64,000 bases of DNA from Liriodendron chinense (lineage: Eukaryota > Streptophyta > Magnoliopsida > Magnoliales > Magnoliaceae). Under the pieces are notes generated by a model that searched no databases, was not told the origin of the DNA, and saw only the letters and a list, made by a program, of their open reading frames with translations. Position 1 is the first letter of the stretch, and each line of letters opens with the position of its first letter. The stretch covers positions 1 to 64,000 of the forward strand of contig PVNU02002748.1 in NCBI GenBank assembly GCA_003013855.2, written 5' to 3'. Below, one piece after another: positions 1 to 12,176 of this stretch. The translations under genes were made by a program, and so were the position numbers.

Positions 1-843
1 TTTTATTTCATGACTTAAAATGATATCTTAGAAAAGGAATGAACGGCATGGGTAAATAGATATACCACGATGTGTCCCTCCACAGATCTGCATGGACGCT
101 TTGTGTCCACACTGAGGAAGGATACAATTCGCGTCCTTAAATGTGATATGATTCCGGTGGGCTCACCTGTGACCGTTTTGGACTACTAGGCAGATGAGTC
201 TATTGTGGTTTGCACACAACACAATTTCGCCATAATTAGGATGTCTTTTCAAATGGAAGCCTCCAAAATGGACCAATAATTCATTTTTACTATTCATTTT
301 TCAAGTCCTTAACTGTATGAATGTGGCTATCTCATTATGATTGCTTTTGTTCATGTGTTATCTACATTGGATTCTTCCTCCATATTGGTCTTTATTTATT
401 ATAGGTGGGCTCACTTGTACTTGACACAAGCATTGGCACCATAGAAAGGTACCATAAGTTCATGTTAATGATAGTTATCTTCTTCTTACCTTATTATGGT
501 GAAATTTCCATGGGGATTAAGTCGGTCACCTACGATCATGATGAACCGTTGAAAGGAGTGTCCAACTTGGATTGGATATGGCCCCACAATCACTTTAATT
601 GGATGGTTACACTAATCCAATTAAGTCCTGCAAATTGATGATAAGACAATTTTTATTCTTTCATCTATTTATTTCTTTTCAAAATATGGTAAACTTTTGC
701 ATCATATGAGATCCATTGTGTAACATCCCTATATAACAGTCTCTATTATCATTAATGTTGAACCATAACAAGGTACCAAAATTTCAATTGGACCATACAT
801 AGTATCAAGAAAAGACATTCAACTAAATCCCATGAATGTAAGA

Positions 844-876
<33 letters not shown>

Positions 877-1177
877 GCTTTTTCCTATGGGAAACTTTTG
901 TACCACGTAAGATCCACAATGCATCCTCCTATCTAATAGTCTTTGGGGTCATTAGTGGGCCCTATATAGGAATTTGTACCACAACAAGATACAAAAATCC
1001 CTTCGTGGTTTAGATCAAGAGCCCCCATCTTCAACATTTCACTAATCAAATTTGACGGAGTATTCATATTTTCAGTCCCTTTCTTAGTTCTAAATCTCGC
1101 AATTGAATATAACCATTGATTTGATTTGATTGATAAACCAAATTAATTGTCCAAATCTATCAGTAATCAGTAATGAG
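1..1177. other. Non-coding stretch with a diverged tandem duplication
   Basis: No gene is recognised. Bases about 680-805 and 888-1020 are two diverged copies of one sequence (both carry an AAACTTTTG start, a GATCCA box and end in ATCAAGA), separated by a CT/CA microsatellite. Short open frames here have no recognisable domain. Confidence 0.5.
845..876. repeat. (CT)n(CA)n microsatellite
   Basis: Eight CT dinucleotides are followed directly by eight CA dinucleotides. Confidence 0.95.
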
Positions 1178-1535
1178 TAGAGCTGATCACGAGCCGAGCT
1201 CAGCCATGTTCGAGCTAGGCTCAGTCACTGAATAGTTTGGCTCGTGTTCGGCTTGGCTCAGGCATCGAGCTGGCTTGATATGTTTGAGCTGGCTCTACCG
1301 AGCTTTCAAGCCGAATTCGAGCTGAGCCCCCCCCCCCCCCCCCCCCCCCCCCTAGAGAGTTTCACCTCTCATTTCCTTACTCACTTCCTATGAGGTGGTA
1401 TTAAAAACATACTTTTCCAACTAAGTCAGCCAAGTTAAGCTTTGATCAAGCTGAATCGAAGTTGGGTTAGCTCGAGCTTGGCTTGAAAATCATTTCGAGC
1501 TTGAACCGAGCTAGCTTGGCTCGTGCACAGCTCTA
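1178..1535 (+). mobile_element. Non-autonomous hAT element (TAGAGCTG family), copy 1
   Basis: It begins TAGAGCTGATCACGAGCC and ends GGCTCGTGCACAGCTCTA, an imperfect terminal inverted repeat shared with the large hAT at 57722-62488. The 5' arm is rich in GAGCTCG-type words like the other copies. The middle holds 26 consecutive C where the 20599 copy has about 150 bp of sequence. The TTCACCTCTCATTTCC block after the C tract is shared with that copy. A convincing 8-bp target duplication is not preserved; the flanks GTAATGAG and CTAACGAG match at 6 of 8 bases only if two extra bases are allowed at the right end. Confidence 0.8.
1327..1352. repeat. Poly-C tract of 26 bases
   Basis: Uninterrupted C run inside the hAT derivative. 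It replaces internal sequence present in sister copies, so it may be a real expansion or an assembly artefact. Confidence 0.9.
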
Positions 1536-1680
1536 GACTAACGAGTGAGGTTTCTTTTCTTACTCAATTGGTAAGCATGCGCCTGAGGAAAGAAACCATC
1601 CAAATTAGAACAACACAGCTATTATCCATTGGAATCCTATCTTAAAAGCAAATAAACAAATCAATAGCAGATAAAACATT

Positions 1681-1966
1681 ATGTGAGGCCCATGATTGGT
1701 TTATCCAACCCATTGATATCTGATGGCCACCATCATGGATGGACCATGACCCTCCTAAATTGGAAGATCTTAACCATCAAATCCTGGGTCTTTCCTCCAT
1801 TGAATGTGGTTTGTTGGTGCATTTTGCTTATTCTCAGCCATTTATCTACATGCTAACAATGGAAGGCTTAAAGATTGAATAATTCAGGTGATTTTTTTGC
1901 CCTGGCCCATCCATGATGGGGGCTATCAAATCGATGGCTTGGATAAACCAATCGATGTGCTTCACA
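1681..1966. mobile_element. Short inverted-repeat element (MITE-like)
   Basis: The left end contains ATTGGTTTATCCAA and the right end TTGGATAAACCAAT, opposite arms about 250 bp apart, with further paired blocks inside (CATCATGGATGG and CCATCCATGATGG). It has no coding capacity. The superfamily is not assigned because no clear target duplication was seen. Confidence 0.55.
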
Positions 1967-2689
1967 TGTACAAACTCAGTGTGTCACAAAAAGGAAACCA
2001 GGCCTCACATCGGTAGTAGATCGTAATCCGATGGGCGATCACATGATGGGGCATGCCACCTACTAGGGAGTTGTCAGCTCTTCATATTTGACATTGATAT
2101 AGTTAAGAGGTGGTGGACCCCACCGTCTAACCATGATTGACAGTGACCGTTCTCTAATAGAGCACTTCTACATCATCGAAATAAACATGCATGCAGAGAT
2201 TCCTCAGGAGAATTGTAGGGTCCTCGATCGAACCGTGGCTTTGGACAGTGTACTTGGTTTTGGGCTAGGTGGGGCCCACGGCTAAGTAATCCAGACCGTT
2301 GGTCTGCCCTGTCTCACCGTGGATAGACCATACGCAAAGCTCTTCCGAATTGATTGGATGTGGCCATCGTCTAAAACTTGCATATCTGATGTTCCAAACC
2401 ATTCGATCAATTACTGCCTTGTGGACAGTCAGAAATAGTTGTGACCGACAGTCTGCAAAAGATCCATTGATTGATTGATTTGGGTTGTTCGTGGTATGGC
2501 TTATTCAAGTGGTGGCCCATCGATTTATGTTCATGGTCGATATGATTTATGGGCTAGACTGTCCAAATGGAGTAAGTTGCATTGAGAAGATAATATTAAT
2601 TAACCATTTGATTTTTATTTTTTTCCTTTGATTTGAACCACTCCCATGTTTTGTTAAATCATCCATTTAAGCCCATTGATTAGATATTT
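1967..2689. other. Non-coding, nothing recognised
   Basis: No coding domain, RNA gene or clear repeat boundary was found. A short ATTGATTGATTGATTT run lies near 2468. Confidence 0.4.
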
Positions 2690-4321
2690 AGTTTAAAGAT
2701 ATATATGCTCCATCCATAATGGGACCCACAATTTGAATGGTCTAGATAGCTGTGTGCCAGTGCCACATTTCTGTGCAAAACCTTTTGTATCCATGAGGTA
2801 TCTTACACGGCTCGGACCCAGAGAGAATGGTTTTTTTGCTTTTACATGTGGACCCGTGGTCCAGTGATTAAAATCATTGATAATATCGGCTCATGTGGAT
2901 AGCCCTTTCCTTGCATTCCATCAGAGAATGCGAAGGTCCTAGACAGTGAATATCTGACCTTTCCTGATTGGACGTAGACCGTTGCTGATGTATTCTTTTG
3001 TCACCGTATGTTGCTGGACGCGAGCTAATTAGAGGGCTAGGGCTACTCCACCTAGGACTTTTTGCTTTAATTTGGACACATGACCTAACTCATAATAAAT
3101 GACTTGATTTTGACTATGCATGTGTGAGTGTGTATTTGTCAAGTGTGCCAGAGTTGTGTTTGACTCGAATCAAATTGAATGCCTTTAACCTTAGGTGTCA
3201 AAATAGATAAATTAGAATCAGATTTGTGAAGATTTGTCTAACTACTCAGCCATCAACTGACAAGAAATATGAATGAAAAGGATACTCTTCCGAATGAGTT
3301 CTTTTTAACTTTGGATATAGACTTTTACCACAATGGTGGGTACATGGTATTTAATGTAAACTAGGTCAAGGCTCAAAGCTGGGTCTAGCGGTTGGAACTT
3401 TTGTTAAAATAATGAACCAGCACCACAATGTCTCATGCAACTATCTTCGGGTGTTGAAAAGTCAAGACAAGTGACTTGGTTCATTTCATCATTCAATCTA
3501 TGCAATTCTCTGTCTTCGTTTTTGGGAGTTCACACCCTTGCTCCATTTCACTGCAATAGGGATGAAGTTCGTCTTCCTTACTGCAGCATAGCGTTGGACA
3601 AGAGTGGAGAGGCTAAACCAAGTTAAGCTAAGATAAGATATGCATTTATGTGGGACCAAAATTTTGATAAGCAACATTAAACTAAAAAGAGATTTGTTGT
3701 GTTTGGATTGGTGAGGGTGTAGAGCTCTTCATTCTCTATTGTTTTTATAAACCTAGATTAGGCGATGGCCTTGCATATAGTCCTTTGACTTTTGGGGTTG
3801 ATGATCTATTCAATTAATGACCTTTCCTTGTTATGCTTCTATTTTGATAAGGGACAAGCCAACCATTACATTGTCATGTGTGGTTGTGCTTCCACTTCCA
3901 AATGGCTCTCTCTTTGGTGCATCGGTTAAAAGTTTACAGCTGCATTTAGCCAATTAAATTTGGTCATGCGTCACTAGATGTCATTGCCTTAGCATTGCAA
4001 TGAGTTACGCATGCTTTTCGGATTCTTTGCATATATGCAGCTAGTGTATTCTTAATATGTGTCACCAGAAAAATGACTGCCGTTAAGGTTTTAGTCGTAC
4101 ATACATCTTTGGATGCTATGGCATTCTTGAAGTAACAGGGTCTATTGCAAAGATGTATCTCAGAATCTCACAATCTCTCTTCTGAGTACCTTTTCTGATT
4201 TTGGTTCAAGTGTGTTAATAAGTGTGTACAAACTCTTGCCCTGGCATTTTATGATGGGGAGTTAATTATTACACAGGCTAAATACGGCACTTGATATGCT
4301 CTAGGATAATATATTACGAGT

Positions 4322-4660
4322 GGCATATTTGCTACTTCCAGAATTCGAACACAAGACTTTCTGCTTTGATACCATATCAAACAACTACTTTTTCTAAAAG
4401 CTCGAACTTTTAGAGGATGGCGTATCAATGTATATCAAGGGACTCTAACACTCCTCAACACGTGTAGGATGAAACTCTGTACGGGAACATATTGAGCAAG
4501 GGTGGAGGGACACTCACAACTCACACCCGGGTGGAGAGATAATCACAACTCCCCATAAATGCCCCCGCGGGAGAATATTTTATCATGGCATATTTGCTAC
4601 TTCTAATATTTGAACAAATGACCTTCCACTTTGATACCATGTCAAATCACCACTTGATCG
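4322..4660 (-). mobile_element. TRIM-like or LTR-like remnant with two primer-site motifs
   Basis: Two related blocks of about 70 bp (4322-4393 and 4585-4657) share TGGCATATTTGCTACTTC and a TTTGATACCAT motif. On the minus strand this reads as TGGTATCAAAG, close to the plant initiator tRNA-Met primer site. They flank about 190 bp without coding sequence. This fits a very short LTR-type element; a tRNA-derived SINE with a TTCGAA box is the alternative. Confidence 0.4.
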
Positions 4661-5193
4661 AAAAGCACCAGTGATTTGACAGCTCTACACGAGGAACAAA
4701 CACAAAATCATAGACCCACTATCTCCACGTTACAGTCTCAAAATCACAATGGTTGAATAATCTTGACCTTTGATTTGCTTGTTGAAATAACACCATTGAA
4801 TATCTTTCATTTTTAGCTGTCCAATAAAATCCACGGATCTTATAATCATAAGTTTGGATCATGATACATCTAAGCTGTTCCTGTAATTTTGACAGATTGA
4901 ATCAGTTGCATGACAGGTGTGCAATTTTTAATTAATGTCTTAGTGCCTGTTTATCATCCATCACCATCAAGATCACCATCGTCATGATTTAAGAAATTGA
5001 AGGGACCAATGCACGTATCCACAGGCATCAACAATGATGTCTTTGGCTGGTGAGTAGAGATAAGCTTTGACTTCTCACATCAACATCTGCTATTAGTCCA
5101 AGCTCTCTTCTCATCCGTCCATATAGTTTGGTGGGTCCCAAATGGTATACGTTGCAGACGCTTCCCAGCCCCAGTTGCAACCTCCTCCACATG

Positions 5194-5688
5194 GGACGCG
5201 GTTTGGCTAGTGACCCCAACTACAGCCAGCTAGCTTATCTCAAAGCCCTGTGGGCCCCACCATGATTCATGTGTTTTATTCACACCGATCCATCCATTTT
5301 TTCAGCTCCAAATATCAGGTGGACCACACCACGGGAAACATTGGGGATTGAAGGCTTACTGTTGAAAACATTTTGGGGCCACAAAAAGTTTTGGATCAAG
5401 CTGATATTTATGTTTTCCTTCATCTTGTGTGACCTTATCAACAGGTTAGATGGCAAATAAACATTAAAGTGAGCCCTAGGAAATTTTTAATGGTGGACAT
5501 TCAGTAAAAAATATTTTCCTATGTTGTGGTCCACCTGAGATTTCGATCTGACTCATTTTTGGGCTCATGCCAAATAAGCTGGCAAAATAGATGGACGGTG
5601 TGGATAAAACAGATACATCATGGTGAGCTCGCAGAGCTTTGACACCAGCTAGTTGGCTGGTGTTCGGGTCACTAGCCAAACCGCGTCC
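5194..5688. mobile_element. Mutator-like MITE with 9-bp target duplication
   Basis: The element begins GGACGCGGTTTGGCTAGTGA and ends with its inverse, TCACTAGCCAAACCGCGTCC. It is flanked on both sides by CTCCACATG (5185-5193 and 5689-5697), a perfect 9-bp target duplication characteristic of Mutator-like elements. The body carries the modules of the window's commonest repeat: CCATCCATTTTTTCAG, AGGTGGACCACACC, a block near GTTTTGGATCAAGCTGAT and CCACCTGAGATTT. The paralogous site in unit B near 16490 lacks the element. It has no coding capacity, so it depended on a transposase elsewhere. Confidence 0.9.
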
Positions 5689-6830
5689 CTCCACATGCAG
5701 CACATGTGCCAACCTGGCAAGTATGTGGAACATCTGAGCCACGCATGACATGGCCCCACCATGATGATTACAGGATCGATGTAGGTTAAGCTTATACAAA
5801 GTGATTTCTGGGGCCCACGTGATGTGTGCATGACATCCAAACCATCCATCATGTCTACCCCCTCATGTTCTTCTTGGTGCCCTTACATTGTGCCTATCCA
5901 AAATTCATGTGGGTCACACCATCTAAAATCATGCCTAAAACCTCCAAAATCACATAGTTTGGCCTACTTGAGTTTCCGAATGGCCTGATCTTTTAGTTTC
6001 CATGCGAGGGTGTCATCTTTGAAACGGATCACATGGCACATATAGGAAAATTCGGTGGTCCCATGGAAGGTTTTTAATTGTGGAGCCCCTGTCCAAACTA
6101 TTTCCTGTGATGACTCACGGAGTTTTGGATCGGCCTGATTTTTTTTTTTTTTCGTTAAGGAAAATACAAGGAGACACACTAACTCCCCTGGTGGTTGAGT
6201 GCATCATGTGACTAACTCTGTGGATGCATTGCGCAGCTAACAAGGTAGGTGCCTTGCATGACAAACAAGAAGTAAAAGAGAGACAGATTGGATGTCATGG
6301 GCATACCACAGTGGGCTCCATGCAATACAAAGTCCTTTGCTGTGGCTGTTGCCTTGACCAACTGCTTTAATATTGAAATGCAATTTGTTTTCCACTGAGA
6401 TATGGGTTGGAACCCACATGTATGGCATGCATTAACTCAAAGTAAACTAATTAAATTATAGAGCGCACTATCCTTTTGTCACTTTCCCAAAATTAGATTG
6501 TTTTAGCAGTCCTAACCTTTGATGGGCCAGCGCTTGTGTTTTGAAGTAGTATCATTGAATATTTTTTTTTATTTTTGGGCCCTAAACCAATCTGATAGTC
6601 ACATGATCAAATAAGCTCAGTTTTTTGTTTATGTACGTCCAAGCTGATAAACATAATTTAACTTAGTTGATTGACATGTATGCAATTTCTAAGTTACTGC
6701 ATACCATCCATCACACTCTGCCAGAGTATCAAAGATCTGATCTCTATTTAAAGCGTCCATTTTGTTTACAAGGATAGACCATTTGACTTACTAATTTAAC
6801 TGGCCTGAGTTTCAATTGTTGCTATTGGTA

Positions 6831-7250
6831 GGAAATTATATACCTGGAAGCAATTCATTGGATTCAATGGCAGTGGAAGATAGAAGCTCAGATATTGGAT
6901 CTTCTCAGATGCATGTCGGCAGAAGAGGATCATACCGCTTTCACTAGCGTAAGAAGAGGTCTATAGAAACACATATTTCTTCGTGCAAGATCCACACTGT
7001 AAATCGTGTGCAAGTGATGGAAACTTACTTCTTCTCCTTCGCAGTTGATCTTTGTGCAACCCGAATTGGTGCTCGAAATCTCTTTTCTCGTCATCATCTG
7101 GTCATGAATCCTTGCACGTTTTATATAAAAAGCAGCCATGGTAGTTATCAAACCACAAGAGAAAATTGCTCTTGCAATTCCGAAACTACTAGAATAATGG
7201 GCAGTCGGTTGCCTTATAACCACCACATCCCATCTTTATCTCCCTGAGGG
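6831..7250. other. Non-coding flank left of copia-1
   Basis: No recognised gene. Two overlapping small frames on opposite strands (6930-7247) show no known domain. This stretch is missing from unit B of the duplication. The last bases, GAGGG, are compared with GACGG right of copia-1 as an imperfect 5-bp target duplication. Confidence 0.4.
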
Positions 7251-7837
7251 TGTTGCGCAGCACGCCAACAACGTCAGTGAACCGAGATCTAATCTCGGGT
7301 CTCAGCCACAAACGATAAACAAGAAGAAATAACAACTAGAAGCAGAATTGAAACAAATCAACAAACCACAAGACAGAATTTATGTGGAAAAACCCCAACA
7401 AGGGTGAAAAACCATGGGTGCAAACTTCCACCATGAAGAAAGTGAAGCTACAAGCAATACACTTACCTTCTCCGATGCTCCCATGCACAGAAATGGCCCT
7501 TTTTGCTAACCCATTTTCACTTTCTCACCTTGGACGTATAGAAAACCTAATAACCCACCCTAATCACGAATTACACCTATTTTTATAACATAACCCGAAA
7601 ATAGAACCCAAAAAAGGAAACCCCGTGAAACACTTCACGTCCGGTCGGACGCCCGGTCAGGCTTGGCCGGGCGCCTGACTAATGCAAAACATGTCCAGCA
7701 AGCTACATAGAGAAAAGCCCGAATTTCGGGCGTTCGACCAAACCTGGTCTAGCGCCCGCCTTGGGAACCGGGCGCCCGGTCCACTGACTGTCTGGTGCCC
7801 GACCACCTCCTGGTGTGATTGGCTCTACACCTCAACA
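7251..7837 (-). repeat. copia-1 3' LTR
   Basis: Begins TGTTGCGCAGCACGCC and ends CTCAACA on the plus strand. It is a near-identical partner of 12790-13375 and carries GC-rich (C/G)GGTC-type words in its inner part. Confidence 0.95.
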
Positions 7838-7850
7838 ATCTCCCACTTGG
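7838..7850 (-). promoter_or_regulatory. copia-1 polypurine tract
   Basis: On the minus strand CCAAGTGGGAGAT abuts the 3' LTR start, the expected place and composition for the plus-strand primer of a copia element. Confidence 0.85.
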
Positions 7851-7907
7851 AGACATATCACTATAATCCTTCGTCTTCTACATCCAGAGTGCACCACCTC
7901 CCCGTCT

Positions 7908-8579
7908 TCAAGCCTGAAGACCAATCAAAGCCGAACAAAGCTTCAGCTTCTCCCGTGTGACTGCCTTAGTCAACATATCCACAGGGTTCTCACTTGTATG
8001 GATCTTCTCCAGAGCAATCGATCGATCTTCCAGTAACGAACGTACGAAATGATATTTGATGTCAATATGCTTGGTCCTTGAATGAAAGACTGAATTCTTA
8101 GCCAAGTGTACTGCACTCTAACTGTCACTGTATAGCTTGCAATCTGGTTGCTTCTTCCTCAATTCTTTCATAAAACCTTACATCCACACCATCTCCTTGC
8201 ACGCTTCTGTAGCCACAACATATTCTACTTCCGTTATACTGATGAACATTATCTTTTGTAACTGAGAGACCCAACTGAATGCAACACTACCCAAAGTAAA
8301 GACATACCCGGTAGTGCTCCTTCTGTCGTCAATATCCCCTGCCAAATCTGAATCAATGTAGCCTTGTAGCTCGATTTTTTATCCTCCATAATACAGCCCT
8401 ACATCACAGTACCTACCAAGTATCTAAGGATCCACTTCACAGCTTTTCAATGTTCCTTCTCAGGGTTGTTTATAAACCTGCTAACAACTACTACTGCTTG
8501 AGCAATATCTGGCTCGTGCTAACTATAGCATACATGAGGCTCCTTATAGTGACGCGTATGGGACTTTAGCCATGTAGTC
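7908..8579 (-). pseudogene. copia-1 RNase H region, broken
   Basis: The C-terminal part reads HIDIKYHFVRSLLEDR followed by ENPVDMLTKAV (7908-8105), the usual end of copia polyproteins. Upstream frames hold further pieces of the RNase H domain, including a RYLVGT-type segment near 8440, but these are separated by stops and frame changes. It follows the reverse transcriptase in element order. Not functional. Confidence 0.8.
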
Positions 8580-9694
8580 TCATTCTTCCCGCGTCTTCGC
8601 ACCTTGCTCCTTAGAAATCTTGAAGTGATTGGCTAGTGAAGTGCTAACCGACTTAGCACCTCCCATACTGAATCGATCAAGTACTTTGGCTATGTACTCT
8701 GCCTGTGACAAAACTAGTTTCTTATTTTCTCTGTCACGCTTTATCCTCATGCCTAGGATTTGTTTTGCAGCTCCTAAATCCTTCATGATAAATTCTCTAG
8801 ACAATTGTCTTTTGAGATCTGAGATGTTCATCATGCTTGTAGTGCTTGATCTGGCTACAAGCATACCATCAACGTATAGAAGAAGAATGATGTACAACAT
8901 ATCAAACTTCTTCAAATGGCAACAGTGGTCTGCATGACATCTCTTAAACCCGTTTTTCAACATGAAACTGTCAAACTTCTTGTACCACTGCCTCGGGGCC
9001 TACTTTAGGTCATATAGACTATTTTTTAGTCTACGCACCTTATTCTCCTTTCCTGATGTCACATATCATGTCGGTTGATGCATGTATATCTCTTCTTCAA
9101 GGTCCCCATGAAGAAAGGCTATCTTAACATCTAGTTGCTCTAGATGTAGATCATCTGTAGCCACTATACTCAAGACCATGCGAATCGTAGACATCTTCAC
9201 CACTGGTGAAAATATTTCAGTGAAATCGATATCTACTTTTTGTTGGAACCCTTTCACAACCGGTCTGACCTTGTACCGCTTCGAACCATCGTGCTCCTCT
9301 TTCAGTCTGTAAACCCACTTGTTATGAAGAGCTTTCTTACCCTTAGGTAGAGTGACAAGCTCCCACATACAATTAGATTCAAGAGAGTCCATCTCATCAT
9401 CCATGGCCTACTCCCACTTAACCCGTGTATTTGACTGTAATGCCTCTTCAAACACTCTGGTTTATCATTATCTGTCAGCAGTAGATAATGCAAGGAGGGA
9501 GAATATTGGACCTTGGGTCTCCTCTTCCGAGTAGACATCCTCACAACTGATGTCTGCGGCTCTTCCTCATCATGCTCCTGTGCATGCTCAACCCGTAGTA
9601 CTGTAACACCTGTGTCTGGTAATTTCTCCAACTCTACGAATTCTTTCTCATTGGCTTTATTCTGTTTTTGCTGCAAACTGTCCTTATGTATCAC
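8580..9694 (-). pseudogene. copia-1 reverse transcriptase, broken
   Basis: Three frames carry successive parts of a copia reverse transcriptase. The first (9302-9694) has the linker before it with a STRKRRPKVQYSPS segment. The second (9066-9404) has KWVYRLKEEHDGS, FSPVVKMSTIR and a QLDVKIAFLHGDLEEEIYM segment. The third (8580-8963) has YVDGMLVA and KDLGAAKQILGMRI. The catalytic YVDD motif reads YVDG (codons at 8866-8877), removing an essential aspartate. Stops and frameshifts separate the pieces. Closest in style to TNT1-type polyproteins. Confidence 0.9.
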
Positions 9695-10541
9695 TTTTTC
9701 ATTGAAGACTACGTCCTTATTTCTGATGATTTTTCAATTCTCCATATCCCAAAATCGGTAGCCAAAATCATGATGCCCGTAGCCTATAAACATGTACCTC
9801 CTGGACTTCACATTCAGCTTGTTTCTGTGCTCTGCATCAATGTTAACATATGAAGTGCAAGGTTCACTTCTTTAACATAACATCAGCTTGTTTCTGAACA
9901 CTTTAAGATGTGCAAGGTTCACTTCTTTCCACTCCACGTTTCTTCTGGTAGCTCATCATCCAATGGTGCTGAGGGACTTCTATTGACGAGATATACTGTA
10001 GTATTCACAGCATCTGCCCAAAACATCTTGGGCAACCCTGCATGTAACCGCATGCTCCTGGCGCGCTCAAGAATAGTTCTGTTTATGCGCTCAGCCACAC
10101 CGTTTTACTGTTGTGCCCTGAAATCGTTTTCTAATGTTTGATCCCATGTGCTGCACAATACTCCTCAAACCTCTTATCGCAATACTCTCCCCCATAATTA
10201 GATTTGAAACATTTTACTATTTTTCCTGTCTCATTTTCTACAAGTACTTTTCACTTCTTAAATACATCAAACACTTCAGATTTATGTTTTAAGAAATAGA
10301 CCTACAGTTTCCTATTAACATCATCAATGAAAGAGATAAAATAACGTTATCCACCAAGAGATGATACCTATGCCGGTCCCCACACATCAGTGTGTACAAG
10401 CTCCAATAGATGTGTTTTTGGGGCTCGTCTTGTTTTCTTGAAGCTTACTCTCTTCTGCTTGCCATACATGCAGTCCTCGCAGAATTCCAAGTCGATAGAC
10501 TTCAACCTTGGTAGCTTCCCTTTTAACAATAACATTTTCAT
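9695..10541 (-). pseudogene. copia-1 integrase, heavily decayed
   Basis: Reading the minus strand across frame breaks gives a cysteine motif CEDCMYGKQKRVSF, then LVHTDVWGPA and later KSNYGGEYC. In copia integrases the last block is normally SDNGGEY, so the second catalytic aspartate appears replaced by asparagine. No frame longer than about 60 codons survives. It follows the gag/protease frame and precedes the reverse transcriptase. Confidence 0.8.
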
Positions 10542-11429
10542 TCATTTTTCACTCATATGTCCCAACCTCTGATGCCATAATTGCCCATTCACTCCAGTTA
10601 ATGCAATTGCAAGTGAGCTATACGATCCGGAAGTCACGTACAAAGTATCTTCCTTCTTGCCTCGAGATATCACCAAGACACCTTTTGTGACCTTCCAGGA
10701 ATCACTAGTGAATGTCGTCACATATCCAGTATCGGCCAACTGCCCCACTGAGATCAAGTTCCTTCTCAACCTTGGTACATGTCTATCATCCTTCAACTTC
10801 AAGTCTGTTTCGTCTTTCTGACTTATGTGAACGCCTCCCTTGCCAACAATACTACACGGCTCATCATTACCCAAGTAGACTCTCCCAAAGTAACCTAACA
10901 CATAATCACGAAAAACTTCCTTAGAGGAAGTGGCATGAAACGAAGCACCCAAGTCTATAACCCAAGACTCATTCCGTGCATCAAGAGATAAGATCAATGC
11001 CTTTGTGTCACTCTCCTCAGATAGATTCACTGAATCCTTCCCACCATGAGAGCTTCCTTCTTGTTTCTTAAGCGCCTTGCAATCACGCTTCATGTGTCCC
11101 TTCTTCCCGCAATGCCAACACCCGTCTTTGTCTTTCAGTCCCTTGGACTTCTTACTCGACTTAGAACTCCCGTGTTTATTGCCACCTTTGTTCAACGATT
11201 TTCCTCTTCTTTCAACGTTTAAAGCATTCCCTGAATCCCTTGAAACTCTCGATGCCTTCCTTTTAGATTCTTCGCTGAGAATTAGACCCGCCACATCATC
11301 GAATTTTAACTTTGTAGACCTTGAAGAATTGCTCACGGCAATTACCAAACCATCCCAACTATCTGGTAAACTTGACAAAATTAATAACGCCCTAACCTCA
11401 TCATCAAAAGTAATGCCAACGAATTCCAA
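10542..11429 (-). pseudogene. copia-1 gag C-terminus, zinc knuckle, protease and pre-integrase
   Basis: This is the longest intact frame of the element (295 codons). It has LILSSLPDSWDGLVIAVSN of the gag core, then a basic linker, then a zinc knuckle CWHCGKKGHMKRDC. The protease follows as WVIDLGASFHAT, where the usual D-S/T-G triad reads D-L-G. It ends with LWHQRLGHMSEK of the pre-integrase domain. The gag N-terminus lies beyond the hAT insertion at 11448-12363. Confidence 0.92.
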
Positions 11430-11850
11430 TTGGCTCGTGACTATATTTAGAGCTAAGCACGAGCCTTGCTAAGCCGAGTTCAGCCATGTTCGAGCTAGGC
11501 TTGGTCACTGAGTGGCCTAGCTTGTGTTTGGCTTAGCTCGACCATCAAGCTGGACTTTTATGTTTGAGTTAGCTCGTTTGAGCTTCGAGCCGAGTTCGAG
11601 CTCGAGCCTTTCAAGCTGAATTTGAGCTGAGAGTCGAGCTTGGGGCAAAATTTGACAAAGTGACTGGTCGGACGTTGGGCAGTTGTTGTGGGTCGTCGGT
11701 CGGGCAACGACTGCAACAGTGGCCGCCGGCCTGGTAGGGTAGGGTGCTCGGAGTGAGGTAGTGGCCAGGCAGGACTGACCTCTCGGACTAAGGAAGTGAC
11801 CGGGCAGGGTAGGGTGCTCGAACTGTAGCAATGACTGGTCAAGGTCGGAC

Positions 11851-11852
<2 letters not shown>

Positions 11853-11884
<32 letters not shown>

Positions 11885-11935
11885 CCAGGGTCGGCCGGCG
11901 GGCAAGGCTGGGGGGTGGCCGAACGGACTGAAGAC

Positions 11936-11974
<39 letters not shown>
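11853..11974. repeat. (AG)n tracts in the hAT derivative
   Basis: Two (GA)n runs, about 11853-11882 and 11938-11974, flank a GC-rich spacer. Similar AG runs occur in the large hAT at 62075-62109. Confidence 0.85.
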
Positions 11975-11977
<3 letters not shown>

Positions 11978-12104
11978 GAGAGAGAGAGAGAGATGAGCCG
12001 TGGCTGCACGGACAGTCGAGCAGTGGGGAAGTTAGGGTTTTGAGGAGGGAGGGGCGCTCGTTCGTTCGAAAGAAATGGTTAGGAAAGTTAGGGTTTAGTT
12101 TTAA

Positions 12105-12105
<1 letters not shown>

Positions 12106-12173
<68 letters not shown>
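12106..12173. repeat. (TA)n microsatellite
   Basis: About 34 TA dinucleotides without interruption, inside the hAT derivative. Confidence 0.95.

Positions 12174-12176
<3 letters not shown>

Larger units (their letters stand above)
2690..6830. repeat. Duplicated unit A (partner 13615-17130)
   Basis: Several collinear blocks match unit B. Examples are CCATCCATAATGGGACCC at 2710 with its partner at 13632, the block around 2868-2960 with 13810-13930, the block around 4740-4960 with 15175-15410, the block 4980-5130 with 15440-15590, and ACTAATTTAACTGGCCT near 6793 with the partner near 17095. The copies are diverged and differ by several private insertions, such as the 5194 MITE here and the 15588 insertion in unit B. 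No gene is recognised in the unit. It lies just upstream of copia-1. Confidence 0.75.
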
